From Styela clava (taxonomy: Eukaryota > Chordata > Ascidiacea > Stolidobranchia > Styelidae): DNA of 64,000 bases. Numbering within the stretch: the first letter of the stretch is position 1; each line of letters opens with the position of its first letter. The stretch is taken from NCBI RefSeq assembly GCF_964204865.1, contig NC_135251.1, positions 14,508,001 to 14,572,000 of the forward strand, given 5' to 3'. Under the pieces are notes generated by a model. It was not told where the DNA came from. It saw only the letters and a program-made list of their open reading frames with translations, and ran no database searches. A program made the position numbers and the translations under genes. Of the stretch, positions 1-13,600 are shown piece after piece.

Positions 1-1705
1 GTTATGTACTGATGACTTGAAGAGAAAATATGGGAGATGGATTAGTATTTGCATTTGCTCTGGCTGACTGCGGATTCCAACTTTTTATGGCCGTATACTT
101 TGTATCCTTTGTGAAAAATTTGCCTATGTATTTTACTGATATTTCAAAAATAGAAATTTTTTAAGGTTTGGTTTGGTATATTCAAATTGTTCAAAATGCT
201 CTCATTGTATTTCTGCAACTATTTTCATTATAATTGGGTTCGAGATAATATTCAGAGGTTCAAACAAAGTACTTTTTTATCTGAAGTATTCATTCCATCG
301 GAAAACAACATTTCTCATGATGCCTTTGCTTCAATGATATTAAGCTTCAATGATATTAAGTTAACGATTATTGAGTTACAGGGTGACCAAAAAACTGAAC
401 CCATAAATTTCTTAATTCTACAAAAATAAAGAAAATTACGTTTTCGTATAATTAGACTCGAAAGTTTCAGTAATCTAGGAAGCTTCACACAAAAATTTTA
501 ATTTTCATATGATGCTGACCAAATGATTTGGGTTCTGCTCATCTTGGGGGTCACCCTATATATCCTAGTAGAATTTACCATAGTATCAAAAGTTGACCAA
601 TTTTTAGATAGGCAGCCACTGCTAGTCAATAAGCTAATATTGTTAAATAGATTCGCCATTGCCTACCCAATTTATTACACACTGATTAAGATGATGGTTG
701 TGGGATTTAAATCCAAGATATTAACCTACAATGACGTATTAGTTAAATCTGACGCTTTAAATCACTAGGCCACCGCGAACACATATTCATCAGTTGGTGA
801 GTACGTGTTGATGAATAAGTGAATCACCGTACAGTAACTTAAATCACTGATTGTTATATTTCCTATTATGAAAACTACAGCTTATTACTCTGTCCGATTT
901 GGAATGTGACTACCTAAATGCAGCATCATGTTGTTCTCGACTAAATAAACTTGTTCTTCCAGAATTAATCGGAATTGGATTGACCTGTATTATATTTTTA
1001 TTCACTTGGCATTGGTTTGTTTTTTTATTAAATGCACCATTGTTGGGAATCTTACTTTATCGGTTAGTATTATGATGTTGTTTCCTTATACTAGATCTTC
1101 CCAAAATAATTACATCACTAGATAATAATAATCACAAATATGATATTAGTCAATTGGGTCAGAAAGGCTGATTTTGTGGTGCTAATAGATTCTTTGCAAT
1201 TTCAATATTCTCATTTAAGAAATCTGCATGGTCATTGCATGCCTGGGCAGAGTATTTCAAATTATACTTTAATTGGGTGTAGGCCTAAGTGTCTTAGGTT
1301 CAGATCTTCGTAAAACAGATTGAACGGTTCCATATGCCTTGTGTCCCATTCTATTGGCCTTGGCTATAAAAATGTTATATATAGATCTGATTATTCAAAC
1401 AATTATCGCTTACAGCAATTTTGTATGACAGGTATCTTCATATTCCATCAGGGAATATAGGAATGTACGATCCAACTGAAATACACAATAGAAGACAGTT
1501 GCAAACACACATGAAAGAATGTATGGCGAAAACTGCTTATCACGTTATTTTCTTTTTCATCTATTTGTATTGGTAAGATATATCTTCTTGAAAGCTTTTA
1601 TTGCCATGATGAATTAACATAATGCGGCCCAACTAATACTGTCCCATTAAGATGTGATTGCTTGCGGCTGGGGCAATGCATGGATGGTATTTTATTATAT
1701 CATTT
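1..1705. other. Intergenic DNA, no supportable gene
   Basis: AT-rich sequence. Two open frames of about 80 codons (187-429, 523-768) show no domain, no splice context and no gene-like composition. Confidence 0.6.
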
Positions 1706-2453
1706 GCATATGTAGCAGTAGTTCAAGCACAATGCTTTAAATCTTTGTCGACTTCAAATCTTAGCTGCAACTAAGCATATACACAGTTACATACAGCTTG
1801 TTACTTATCGATCTTGATCGGTAAGTATGTTCATAGGTGTTTGTTTGTTTGTCTGTCTGTTAGACACTTTCGTATGTTACGCGATATCTCGCGAAAGCAA
1901 GGATGAATCTGCTCCAAATTTTGCATGTGCATTCATCATATCTCGTACCAGAAGCCTATTGATTTGGATGAATTATGTCGCATAATCAGCGAATTATCAA
2001 TTAATTAGTGATGGGACACATGGTGTCACTATGGATTAAGAGCGGATGAATCGAAACCGCAGTTTCTGTTTTGGGGGATCCCCTAACTTTCGATCGATAA
2101 GTCTTTGGTCTCCGACCGATATTCTCGTTTCCAGTTTGTTACATGCCTAGCCTATCCATGTTATTACACATCGGGTAAGTTCCAAGCCATATGCATATGT
2201 AGCAGTAGTTCAAGCACAATGCTTTAAATCTTTGTCGACTTCAAATCTTAGCTGCAACTAAGCATATACACAGTTACATACAGCTTGTTACTTATCGATC
2301 TTGATCGGTAAGTATGTTCATAGGTGTTTGTTTGTTTGTCTGTCTGTTAGACACTTTCGTATGTTACGCGGCGAAAGCAAGGATGAATCTGCTCCAAATT
2401 TTGCATGTGCATTCATCATATCTCGTACCAGAAGCCTATTGATTTGGATGAAT
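1706..2453 (+). repeat. Two near-identical direct repeat copies (1706-1973, 2193-2453)
   Basis: Both copies start GCATATGTAGCAGTAG and end GATTTGGATGAAT. Copy 2 lacks seven bases (ATATCTC) found in copy 1; I see no other difference. They include the run TTTGTTTGTTTGTCTGTCTG and the motif TATGTTACGCG. Confidence 0.93.
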
Positions 2454-3257
2454 CCTAGCAGTCATTCATCCAAGTATTGTTTTTCTGACCGGTTTTTAAA
2501 AAGTTGGATCTTAAATGGCAAAGAATAAAAAATGTAACGTTTTGTCTTTCAGCCTTGTTTACTCCTTGGTTGTTACAAGCTCTGCAGAGTAATGGAATTG
2601 GCATCCTATATTGCAGAACTTCACAACTATGCACAATGGCTGAAAAAACAGGGGCCTGCAAAGGCGAGGGTTTCATGCACTTCTGTCGTTACCTACATCG
2701 GTACTTTGAGATCAATAATCATATAAAGTTTCAAAATAAATATTTTATTATTTAGCATGCTTATTCTTTGTTTAAGTCAATATGGACATAGGAGAACGAA
2801 TAAGAAAATGTTATAGTGTATAGATGGTTTCTGTATGATAATGGAATCTAGGGTCGTTTATGACAAATATACAGGAGAGAGAGAGATAATGGCCCCAAAA
2901 TGGTCTACCATGCGACAGGTTGGGAAAGGGAGCTTTACAGCATTTTATGAACCACCTCACAGGAGTATAGTCTTATCTGTGATAGCAACGAGTCTAGGAA
3001 ATATGCTATCAACTCTTGCTTAAAAAGCCTAGCTCTCTACCCCCAAGGATTTCAAAATAGCCTTTTCCGATAGAGTGTTAGATAAACACAGGAGTTTCAT
3101 GTGTCAGTGATATACCAATTTCATTCTTATACTTGAAAAAAAAAAACCTACGAACATTTACTTAACGGCAAGTGTAATACATCCGAGCGGCCTTATTGTA
3201 CAGCACTACCAAATGGTGTGTTATATCTGGGAATCATGCAGAAATAGACGCCTAGAG

Positions 3258-3493
3258 CAGGGTTTCCCAAACTTATTGGGCCGCGGACCAGTTTGTGAAT
3301 CTTATTCTGCGCCTAACCAACAAGGAAGGATGTTTACTTTGACGAAGTAAAACTCATTAAAGTCTGATTCCATACATACTAGCTGGCTAACACTACGATA
3401 AGATTATAATCTATTTGTATAGGTTTCAGACTCTTTCCATATCGTTGCGGACCCGCTGTGCGGTCATCACAGACCCCAGTTTGGGAAATCCTG
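3258..3493. mobile_element. hAT-like MITE, 236 bases
   Basis: Ends CAGGGTTTCCCAAACTTAT and CCCCAGTTTGGGAAATCCTG are terminal inverted repeats. Flanks GCCTAGAG and GCTTAGGG agree at six of eight bases, a decayed 8-base target duplication. Confidence 0.8.
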
Positions 3494-4663
3494 GCTTAGG
3501 GAACAACTCCCCAACTAAAAAATCATAAACAAAACACACCTATTGAATAAAGTTCAAGCTAGGATATTATATTATTTCAGGAAAGCAGAATAATACTATA
3601 AAGGGGAAAACAAGAATATTAAAAAGCTGTCACCTTCAAATGTTGAAGCAGAGCAGTAAGATAATATCGATATTGCCCAGCCTGTGGCATTCATTTACCT
3701 ATGCACTACAGAGGATATGCCAGGAGTAGATAGTCACCGAGGCAGACAACAATATCAGAGAGAAAAAAAAGGGTTTTAGTTAATTTTCTTTTTTTTAAAG
3801 CAGTTGTATCTCTCAATAGAAAAATGCAGTATGAAATTATGGTAGGGCGATACATGATCAGATTGATGCAAATGTATAATAGCCTGCATGATTGAGTTGA
3901 CAAGTTTTCAAAACAAGTGAACAAAAGTCATAAGATGCTGTGTTAGCTAAGTCATTCATTATATTGACATTGAAAATTAGACTATTAAATCAAGAGTAAC
4001 AAGGTTCAATGTCCTAATGATTCATTAATCATCCCTAAATCTGTATAGTCCAGATATGGCAAAGTCTTTTCCATGGCCTTATTGACAAAATTGACTGTGA
4101 TGTTGCAGTTACTATTATTCCTATTCACTGTGACAGCGTCAAATTTAAAGGTTGTTGATCCGCAGATGAATAAAAATATCATTATATTAACAATTCATAG
4201 TTGATATATTTTCAAATGAATTTGAATTTTTTTTAAGAACGGGGAGGGAGGCATGGGCGCACGAAACTCTGTAGTGGGTCGCAGTTTACCCATCCCTGAC
4301 TTAGTCAATCTAATTATTTGATCAACTTTGCAATCTGAATTGAGCACAAACGTGCATGATAAAAAACTGTTCACATCATAACAATTTCCAATATTAAACA
4401 ATCATATAACTAACTGTAGTTTAAACGTACTGTCATATCCTTGAAAAATAGTTTCTTTCAATCAGGTACAAAGTATAAACACAAACAAAGTCATTCGGTT
4501 TTAACCCCTTCGGGTTGAGATGAGAGTAGCAATTGTGCTTGGCCAGCACTGTCTTTCATGCTGTTAGAACTCGACTGGAGGAACATCTATATGTTTTCTC
4601 CACAGTCTTATTACCCACTCAAGTCCACAAAAATTGTCACACGCAAATATAAAATTAAAATCT
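3494..4663. other. 3' flank of WDR26, no gene seen
   Basis: AT-rich. Contains the WDR26 3' UTR, of unknown length. No convincing poly(A) signal was found close to the stop codon. Confidence 0.5.
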
Positions 4664-4686
4664 TCATTCTTCTGCATCATCAGTAT
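4664..4686 (-). CDS. WDR26: WDR26 exon 14, acidic C-terminal end
   Basis: The acceptor is GTTTTCAG|ATACTG. Only 23 bases are coding; they encode the tail DTDDAEE and a TGA stop. Phase fits exon 13. A short acidic/serine tail also ends vertebrate WDR26. Confidence 0.85.
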
Positions 4687-7600
4687 CTGAAAACAGAAAT
4701 GATTTAAATGAGGCAGTGAAAACTAAAAAACTGAAGTAAATCAGTTGATAATAAGTTGCATGCAATTCTAGGTTTCCTTCCATGAAAACGGCTGAATTTT
4801 ATTGGGCACGAAACGTTGTTTCTCCCCGACTAACTCATGGTCCAAACAATTTCAAATTTTCAGTGTTTGAAAATTAAGATTGTTGATTGTAGATACAACG
4901 CTCATTGTTATGCCACAATAACTTCTCAAATGTAAAAAATTCGTGAGAAGTTGCAAATAACTATTATTATGCCATCCTCGTGTTTGACCTTTTGAACTCA
5001 CTACATTGACACATTGGATTAGTCACTTACAAGACAATTTGTTACATTTATCAAGATTTTTTTAAGACCCCATATTCGTACAGATTGAAAAGTGTTTTAC
5101 AATCCATGAAGATTTTGTTGCGCTATGGAGCCAGTGCCTATGAACACAACCAAACCCAGCAATAAAGATACATATTTTTTATAACATTGCTAAGCTGACC
5201 GTTAATCTCAGCGAAGATATGCTCTACTTTGGGTGGTGTCATTTTTGACATGATCTAACTTGCATTTGAGCCAGCTGCCATGATAGGATGAGGATATAGA
5301 TTTTATGCGAGTAAAAACAGAACAATTGTAAATAGATCCAATTGACATCTAAAATCAACTATACACCAACTAGTAAATAAATATAATTTAACCTGAATTA
5401 TCAGAGTCCTGTGGTCCCCATATTCTGACAGTACAATCATCAGATACACTGGCAAGCATCATATGATGTACTGGATTCCAGGAAACGCAATTAACAGTCT
5501 TTGTGTGGCCTGATAATGTTTGGATTGGTTTCGGTCGATCTCGAAGCCACAGATACATGTTGTGGTCTGGAGTAAAAATTATGAATCTGGTTTAGAGGTT
5601 TTATGACATCATAATATAAATTTATTTATCTATTAAGATTTGTCACCAAGCTATAGATTTAACTGTGTTGACAATTTGACATCACCTCATTTAGTGTGTA
5701 ACAAAATTGGGTACTCCCATAGTATGTGTACCAGGTTAGGGTTAGGCCATAATTTTATTCCGATTTTACTTGTTTCGAGTTTGGGGACTGTTTGTGTTAG
5801 CCAAGTGAATACACCCCCTGTCCATAAGTATCAGTCCCTGTACATAACTTATTGGTACACATACTTCTCGAGTGCCTAAAATTGTGTAGGCAGTGCCCAA
5901 CTGGGAATATTCCGATTCTTCCAAAAATAGTATTTAATTAAATATCGTAAGATATATATTTGTGGCTGCTTACCTTGTTCAGAGCAAAGGGTTTTCTAAC
6001 AACAAAGTTAAGACTTTGGTCAGACTGGACATTAGAGGACGCTTTAAATGTTTAAATATTTCCCAAAATGTAAACCAAGTGATCAATTCATATTCACCCT
6101 CACTTCCACTGGCAATAAATTCTTCATCTTCTCCACCACAACATGAAAATATTGTATAGAAACCCTGAACTGCACCCTGATATTTTTGAACAAGGACTTG
6201 GTCTTCAACATCCCATAAATGTATGCCCTGTTTAATACATGTTCATAAATTGTGTCACCAATTACCATCATGCACAGGAATGGTCTGAACCGCGGACTGC
6301 AGGTTGCACACCCCTGGCCGAAACCGTGGTGGGCTTATAAAGGAATATAAGATGAAGCAAGAAATCTTGAATAAACACTAATTAAAATATAACATATCCG
6401 AATGAGATATAGTGAGAAAGGAATTCATAGCAAAATTTTGAAATTGTAACAGGACTGCATGAACACTCAGTATTTGAATGACCTACACAAGTTTAGTACT
6501 TTTTTAATTATATTTATGCATGTTTCTTAAAGTAAATATTGTTGAAGCACTGGTAGTGAATCTCAATACTACTCACTTGATTAGTAACATTGAGTAATGC
6601 TAACTTTCCATCTCTAGTTACTGAAAATGACATTATAGGATTGTCTTCTTTGATTCTGAAAATTTTATTGCAAGATTAAAAAACAGCACAACAATGTCAA
6701 AAAAAGAAAACGATGAATACTGGAATTTTGAAAAAAAAAGCATCTATTTTAAAATTTTGCATAGCAACAATAGTTTGTGGCAGTATTTATCAGAGCAAAA
6801 AATTTATTTATCCGCCTATAAAAATATTGATTATCTTCAATTTAAAATAGCAAGACTACTCACACATCATAGTCTGTCATGTCATCAAAGTTATAAGCAC
6901 GAATCCTATGCTGTGTGTCGGCAGCAAGTACGGTTTTATTATCAGGTAGACAAGCCAAACACTGCACTCTGACACCTTCCCACGAATCTATAATGTTGCC
7001 ATCGAGGTCCTGTAAAGATAATAAGTCAGGATTACAGAAGGGAAATGAAGATCTTATAAATTTCTTCAGTATGGTATCTATCTTTTATATTAAGTATGCA
7101 AAACGTCTTGCAAGTAAATCAGAGTGTATAGGATAGAATTTTCATATTCATCTGGAAAAAGGAAAGCTGATAAGATGGTTTTATCCTATGGCGAACCGAA
7201 GCATTTATGTTCAGAGTCATAGTTTTTAAAAAAAAGTCTGAATTTAAGACTTATGATAGTGTCAATCGGAAACAAATTGACTATGCAATCTCAACATACA
7301 ATCAAAGGAGGCTTGCGTATGTTGAAGTTTCAGTGTTCAAAAAATTGCTTCCTCATAGCTGATTTTTAAATGACTCAGAGTTTGGAGTTAACTCCAGTGC
7401 AAACTTTCTTGAGTCCACAGCCCTGTTGAATACCCCATAAAAGATTTAACTCATTTACAGTTCGAAAATCTGGGTGTGGTCGATTTTTCTTAATAATAAA
7501 TAAGCTGTTTGTGCATGGTAAACGAGTTTTTCAATAAATCCTCATCGATTCAAATTGAAGACAACAGCAAATCCGAACTTACACATTGATAAAATTGTCC

Positions 7601-10600
7601 TTTTGTACCACCAGTAACAAATTTTTCACCATCGGCAGACCAATTGCAACAACTTAAACTGTCTTCTGTAGAATGACTTCTCTTTGTTCTGAGATCTCCA
7701 GTCTACAATAATCAATGAATAATTAGGTGCTAAAAATGATGTACAAGTATTTTCTTGGATTGATCAATACAATGGAATCAGCATGGCCCATAAAACTGTG
7801 AACAAACATTGCTGGATCAGTGGTTCACGAACTTTTTAAGCCGTGCTCCTTTTTAGAATTTGTAAAGTCTCGTGCCCCACCTCAAAAATAACTAGCTACC
7901 AATAAGCTACAAATAACAGATAGTAAGACAGATAGTAATTTTTTTCAAAAACACGTTGAAAATACGCGGATGGAATTTCAAATGTCAATCTCTAATCAAT
8001 AACGAAATGGGAATATCCAAAATAACCCCCCATCATTTAATAAGAACCACTGGAATAGATGCATTACAGTCAAAGAATTACAGTTACCTAAATTTACTTA
8101 AAATTAATGGTACCTAATGGGAGGTGTTTGTTTCTGGCCCCCAGAGATATACCCAACAGCCCCAGATCGACTTACATAGAACGGTTGGATTGCATAATTA
8201 GTTAAAAGCATGTTTGTTCAAGATCAAAGTATATTGCAGAAATCAAAATATCATCAAACTAAGAAAGTTATACCAGATGATCATAGCATTGGTGAAACAA
8301 GAAGCTTCTTATCTGGTTACCAGTTTATGCTTATATACTGTCATACATATTTAATATTTTTCATTCTCATTCCAAAATTCAAATCAAAACATATATACAA
8401 AAATTCACAAATTAAGATGACCCTTCAAATCGTAACATGCCGTACGCACTTATCATAGCAAATGGTTGCTTTAGTTCGATCAGAGGTATGTACGAATGAG
8501 CCGAATTTTTATTAAGACCAGAGTTATGACGTATAGGCCGACCCATTAGTTTGGCAACCTTTCAAACTCTGCTTATATGTGAGGATATACAGTAATAAAA
8601 TTTTCTATTGTGACACAATAATTCCAAAACATAGTTTTAAAATGAATAAATCGTATTTTACCTTGGTATTCCACACCCAGAATTCCGATGATTCCTCAGT
8701 TCCACACGCAAGTATGTGAGAATCATCCGGACTCCAAGATAAAAATCCAACACCGTATTGATGACCAGTCAGTGAGCGAGAATAGGTTACTTTGTGTGTC
8801 ACCTGTACAATGACAGAAATATAAGCACCATTGAAAAAAATAATCGAAAATAGAGTTTCATTCACCAAAAAAATGGTAAATCATGATAACAAAATTACAG
8901 AACAAACATACTAGCAAACTAGGCCCCTTTTCCCTCTAGCCGAGGGCCACAAATCGATTCTTTATCGGCCACAAGCAAATGTTTATAGGTGCAATGAGTG
9001 CAAAAATTTTAACTAAATTGACAGTGATTTTTTAATAATAGTTAACAATAATTTATTTAAATTGACTAATTTTTTTCAATTTATAGACCATAAATACATT
9101 TATTCTTTTACAATCTTTCATTAGCTTTTTGTAATTGAATGTGGAAAATATTTAGGAACCTTGGGGAGGGTGCAGTGTTTGAGTCTTCAGAAAAGTGTCA
9201 TGGATCATGATAGTTTGAGAATCGCAGAACTAGAGAGGGAGAGCAATTACCGTAACCACAAAGTTGACAATGTTAACTACCATATTAATAATGTAAATCA
9301 ATGTCCAGAATAAATTGTATTCAAGGAGACGTATATTCAAGTATCACTGCTTTCTATTAGCGATTCGAATGAAAAGATATTATAAAAAAAGAAATTAAAA
9401 TAAAAAGAATTTTTTTATACATTTAATATGGAAGAGATTTCCATGTTTAATTTTCAACTTTTTCATTTTTTCTCAACATTAAAATGCTATGGTGCTGCTA
9501 TCAATATATTACCATCCAATACGTCGACCATAGTATTACATTATCAAATTTTAATGTAATATAAGCCAAAGTAATGCCATAAGGTGTGTTATTGATGTGA
9601 TAATGCATGATAGTGTTAAGATGGGGTATTTTATATTAAAATGAACAGTATTAAGATTTTCCGCTGAAAGAGTTTTTTTGAACATTTTTTCCTGAGACTG
9701 AAATCTGATTAAAATTATTTCAATATATATGGAAATATCCATAGAGTAATAATGATGCAAACAAAATAAGCAATAGACTATAACAAGCTAATAAAATGTC
9801 AAAAAACTTTATGTTTGACATATATTCTTAATTGGCTTATTATGATAGGATTTACATAATTATCCTGGGGGAGACAAAATTTGATGAGACGGCTTAATCA
9901 TAGTTATGGCGAACCACGGCCTCTCGTTACGTTACCAGTCCATGTTGGGTATGGGATTAGTTAGCCAGTTGTTTGTTTCAGATGCATGGACTTGATGGAG
10001 TGGAGGAAGCCTCTACCAACCAGAGGTTAACCTCCCTTTGGCGACAAGAAATTCAGAAATCCTCTCGCACATAATTAAGTTTTTGTCTGAAGTTCTGTAA
10101 ATTTTCTCTCACTGCAGACCCCTGGAAATTTAGCTACTACTCACAGGATCAATGTCCCATAGAATAATTGTAGAATCTTTAGAACCAGTTGCAAGTCTGC
10201 TGCCATCGTTTGAAAATTTACAGAACCACACTTCGTCACAGTGGTCACTCAATACCTGCTTCGTGTGTGTAGGAACTTTTCTTCTGAAAGCAAGAACAAA
10301 ATAAAGTTTAACGGAAACTGTCCTATTAAGTGATAGACTTATTAAATGTGTTGGCATCATAGGCAGGGATGGCCAATTCGAATAGAGTATTCGAATATCC
10401 CTCATTCGAATATCGGAATTAGCATTTATAAGAATATCGGATATTCGTGTGACGTCACACATTTTCAATGCCGCTTTCAAGACGTTTCCGTTGAATGAAA
10501 ACATTCTCGATAGAAACTTGCGCGCGATTGCTTTATCAGCGGTTGTATTATTTGGGTCGAAAACGCCTTTACGTTTGTGTTATTTTCTCTAAAACACAAA

Positions 10601-13600
10601 TTTTCCACAAATTTGTTCCTCGATAACGATGACAATTATTTTATTTTTGTACTCGCACGAAATTGTGAATCCGGTGAATACGTTCATCGGCGGCGAGTTT
10701 CTAAAGAAAACGTAATTTTTTTGATTGAAAAGCGGCAATTTAAAATACTGAAAATAAAACCGTGACCAAAATATGTTTTATTGAAGCCGGCGACAGTTTA
10801 AAAAACGCTTTTCTATGCAGTGAAAATCGTAAAATTTCCACATTATGTTTAGTCCGCGTTTAGAAACATATCCTCACTAATTGATTTGCCTGATTATCCA
10901 TTACTTTAATTAAATTAACGTCGAAAATTTTTGTGTTAACATTATACAAGGTTTGAAACGCGACTTTTACCGGGTTGTGAGAATGTATATAATATAATTA
11001 ATCTAAAGAATATTCAATCGATTTTTATTGTGCTGAAATAAATTTTACTCTGAGATTTTAGGGCAGATTTATGGATTTTTCGAACGGTTTCATCTTAAAA
11101 ATAATCGGAGTGGCGGCATTTCGATTGAGCGGAGTAGGTGTTGTTACTTATCTCAAAATTGCCAAACTCGCAAAATACGGATCAAAACAATATATAATCG
11201 GGCAGTTTACCACACATTTTTATATTTATGTCCGCGGATTACCATGGTATATTAGAGTGGTAAGGATTTTGTCTTGTCGACGCAACCGCAAGTTTAATTA
11301 AGAACAATTAAATGAATAAAGCAAGACATTTTAAATATGCCCGTATCGGTCACGAATCGATCACTTTGCACAACAGAAAAATATATATTTGTTGTTATAT
11401 TATTCGTTGTAATAGTCGACTCTTTTAACAGGTGGAGTAATCGCGGCGATATGTATTTTTATTTTACTGCTAAACTTTATATGTATATTCATTGTATGAA
11501 ATGAGGTTGTACTCTACACTACAGGATTTGATATCAGTAACGGCGATAACGAGTTGGTGAGATTGCAAAAATACGTATTAAAATTAAATATATCAGGCAG
11601 TTTAACTCGTACTTTTAGGCCACAGATCGCTGTGGACCGAATAGTAATGTTTTTATTTTGACGTAAGAAGAAGCAACCGCGAGTTATGTTGGACTCATAA
11701 AATTAAAATATAAAGATATTTTAGAATTTCGGAGTTTTCATGGAGGAAATATTTTACGTGACAGGATGATCATTATACGGCAATGAGAGTTCCCGATTTT
11801 GCTAATTTCAGACATAACGATTTGCTACACACAATAACAATATGGTTCGCATAAATTAATATTATATAATGGTAGGTAGTAGAATACTCTAGGCTTAAAT
11901 ATTAGAATTTGTAAAGGCATAATGGATATTAGATTGTTGTTGCTTGCTTCAGTTGCCTGTATTGCCAATGCATTTTATTACTCTCAGAAAATATACACAA
12001 TTATTTGAATACAAGTAGTATTGTCAATAGACTTGACTATTATCGTAATATCATGGTACCAATGATAGAAAGCGTCAGACAACCGCTTGGCTATCTTTTC
12101 ATATGATCATTTGTACGAAGTGTACAATTTTAATAAACTGATTGTGTCACAAGTTGCTATTATTTTTATTGATAGCTATAAACTATCAATTACTTTATGT
12201 ACATTTACTGTTGGTTTGTGGCTTCAATCTTATATTTCTATTGAAGCTTATTCCCTATTTTACTGGGTTTTAATAAACTAAACAATGTGTAATTTTCGAT
12301 TTTAGAATGTATACGGAATTCCAGATTCGAAAACATTATTTTAGAATGTATTCGGAATAGTTTAGTATTCGGAAATGGCCATCCCTGATTCATAGGTTAT
12401 AAACCTTAGCTGCAAATCCTATGTCCATCAGCTCACCCAGGGTGTAATAAATTAAGTAGGCAATGTTTGAACGGAAAGATTCTGGTTGTTTCAAAAATAA
12501 CAGCTCCTTGTATGTCGTTAGATATCAGTGCTTGCTTTTACGGGGCATTGTCCAGAGTAAAACATGTTAATAGGCATTGTAAAAAAATATCAATATGATA
12601 TTACAACTTGAAAATATTACTACTGGTAGTTATAGTGATATAATACAGAGGGCTTATAATCTAACTTTCTTTCTATATATTATTAAATTTACAAAAAGTG
12701 CGGTAACACACCTAAAATCTAATAAACGAAAACCACTACCCCACTATGAATATTGAAAACTATCATTATAATTATATTAAAATAGTGTGATAAGTAAAAT
12801 AATGTGGTGATGTTCAAGAGGATTGCTTGTTTTTTTTAAATGGTCACAACTTTCCTTATCCATGCCAAATATAGAAATGAAATGGAATTCACAAACATTA
12901 GATTCAACTCCCAAAAGTGCTAGCAGTTAAGAACATTCATATAGGAGAGCGAGTCTAAACAAACTGCCACTGACAACATAATATATGACTCATGCCAATC
13001 CCACTGAACAAATTTACAAAATATAAATCAGCACTGCTCAAAATCTAAATGCATAAGCCAATTCGTTCCCATGCATGCTGACCCATAAAACAGAACCCGG
13101 TCGTTAGGGACATATTTTGGAGAGAATTCTTTTGCCCAAAGCAAATTATATTAATGAAGCTTTTGGGCACAATCATACACAACAGAGGTGTTTAACTTCT
13201 AATAATTTTCTTAGAATTATGAAATTTATGGGTTCTATTTTTCTTCGGACACCATGTAAAAACTATTAATATTTATTTAAAATTAACAACCAACCTCATT
13301 GAGCATATGTGGTCAGTCAATAAAGAGACGGTTTCGATAGATGGGTTGATTTTAGCATTGTGATAGAGACATTTTTTTTGTTGCAATTCTACAGCTTGAC
13401 AGAGTATTGTGTGTAATCTTCGTGGTGGTAACATGATATTCTCAGGCAAATAAGCTGAAATGTAGAACATTTATTAAAAGATTGAGATCACTAGTTTTTA
13501 ATTACTAAGTGGAGCCAAAATCTAAGATTTGGCAAAATAACAGCACGAATCAATATATCAATACCAAGAGATCAACGACTAAATATATGGACATGAAAGC

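Noticed and set aside
187..768. Two plus-strand open frames of about 80 codons
   Set aside because: No domain, no splice partner and composition as expected for random AT-rich DNA.
2301..2528. Frame reading YVHRCLFVCLSVRH
   Set aside because: It lies in the duplicated repeat; the apparent protein is repeat sequence (GTTT and CTGT runs).
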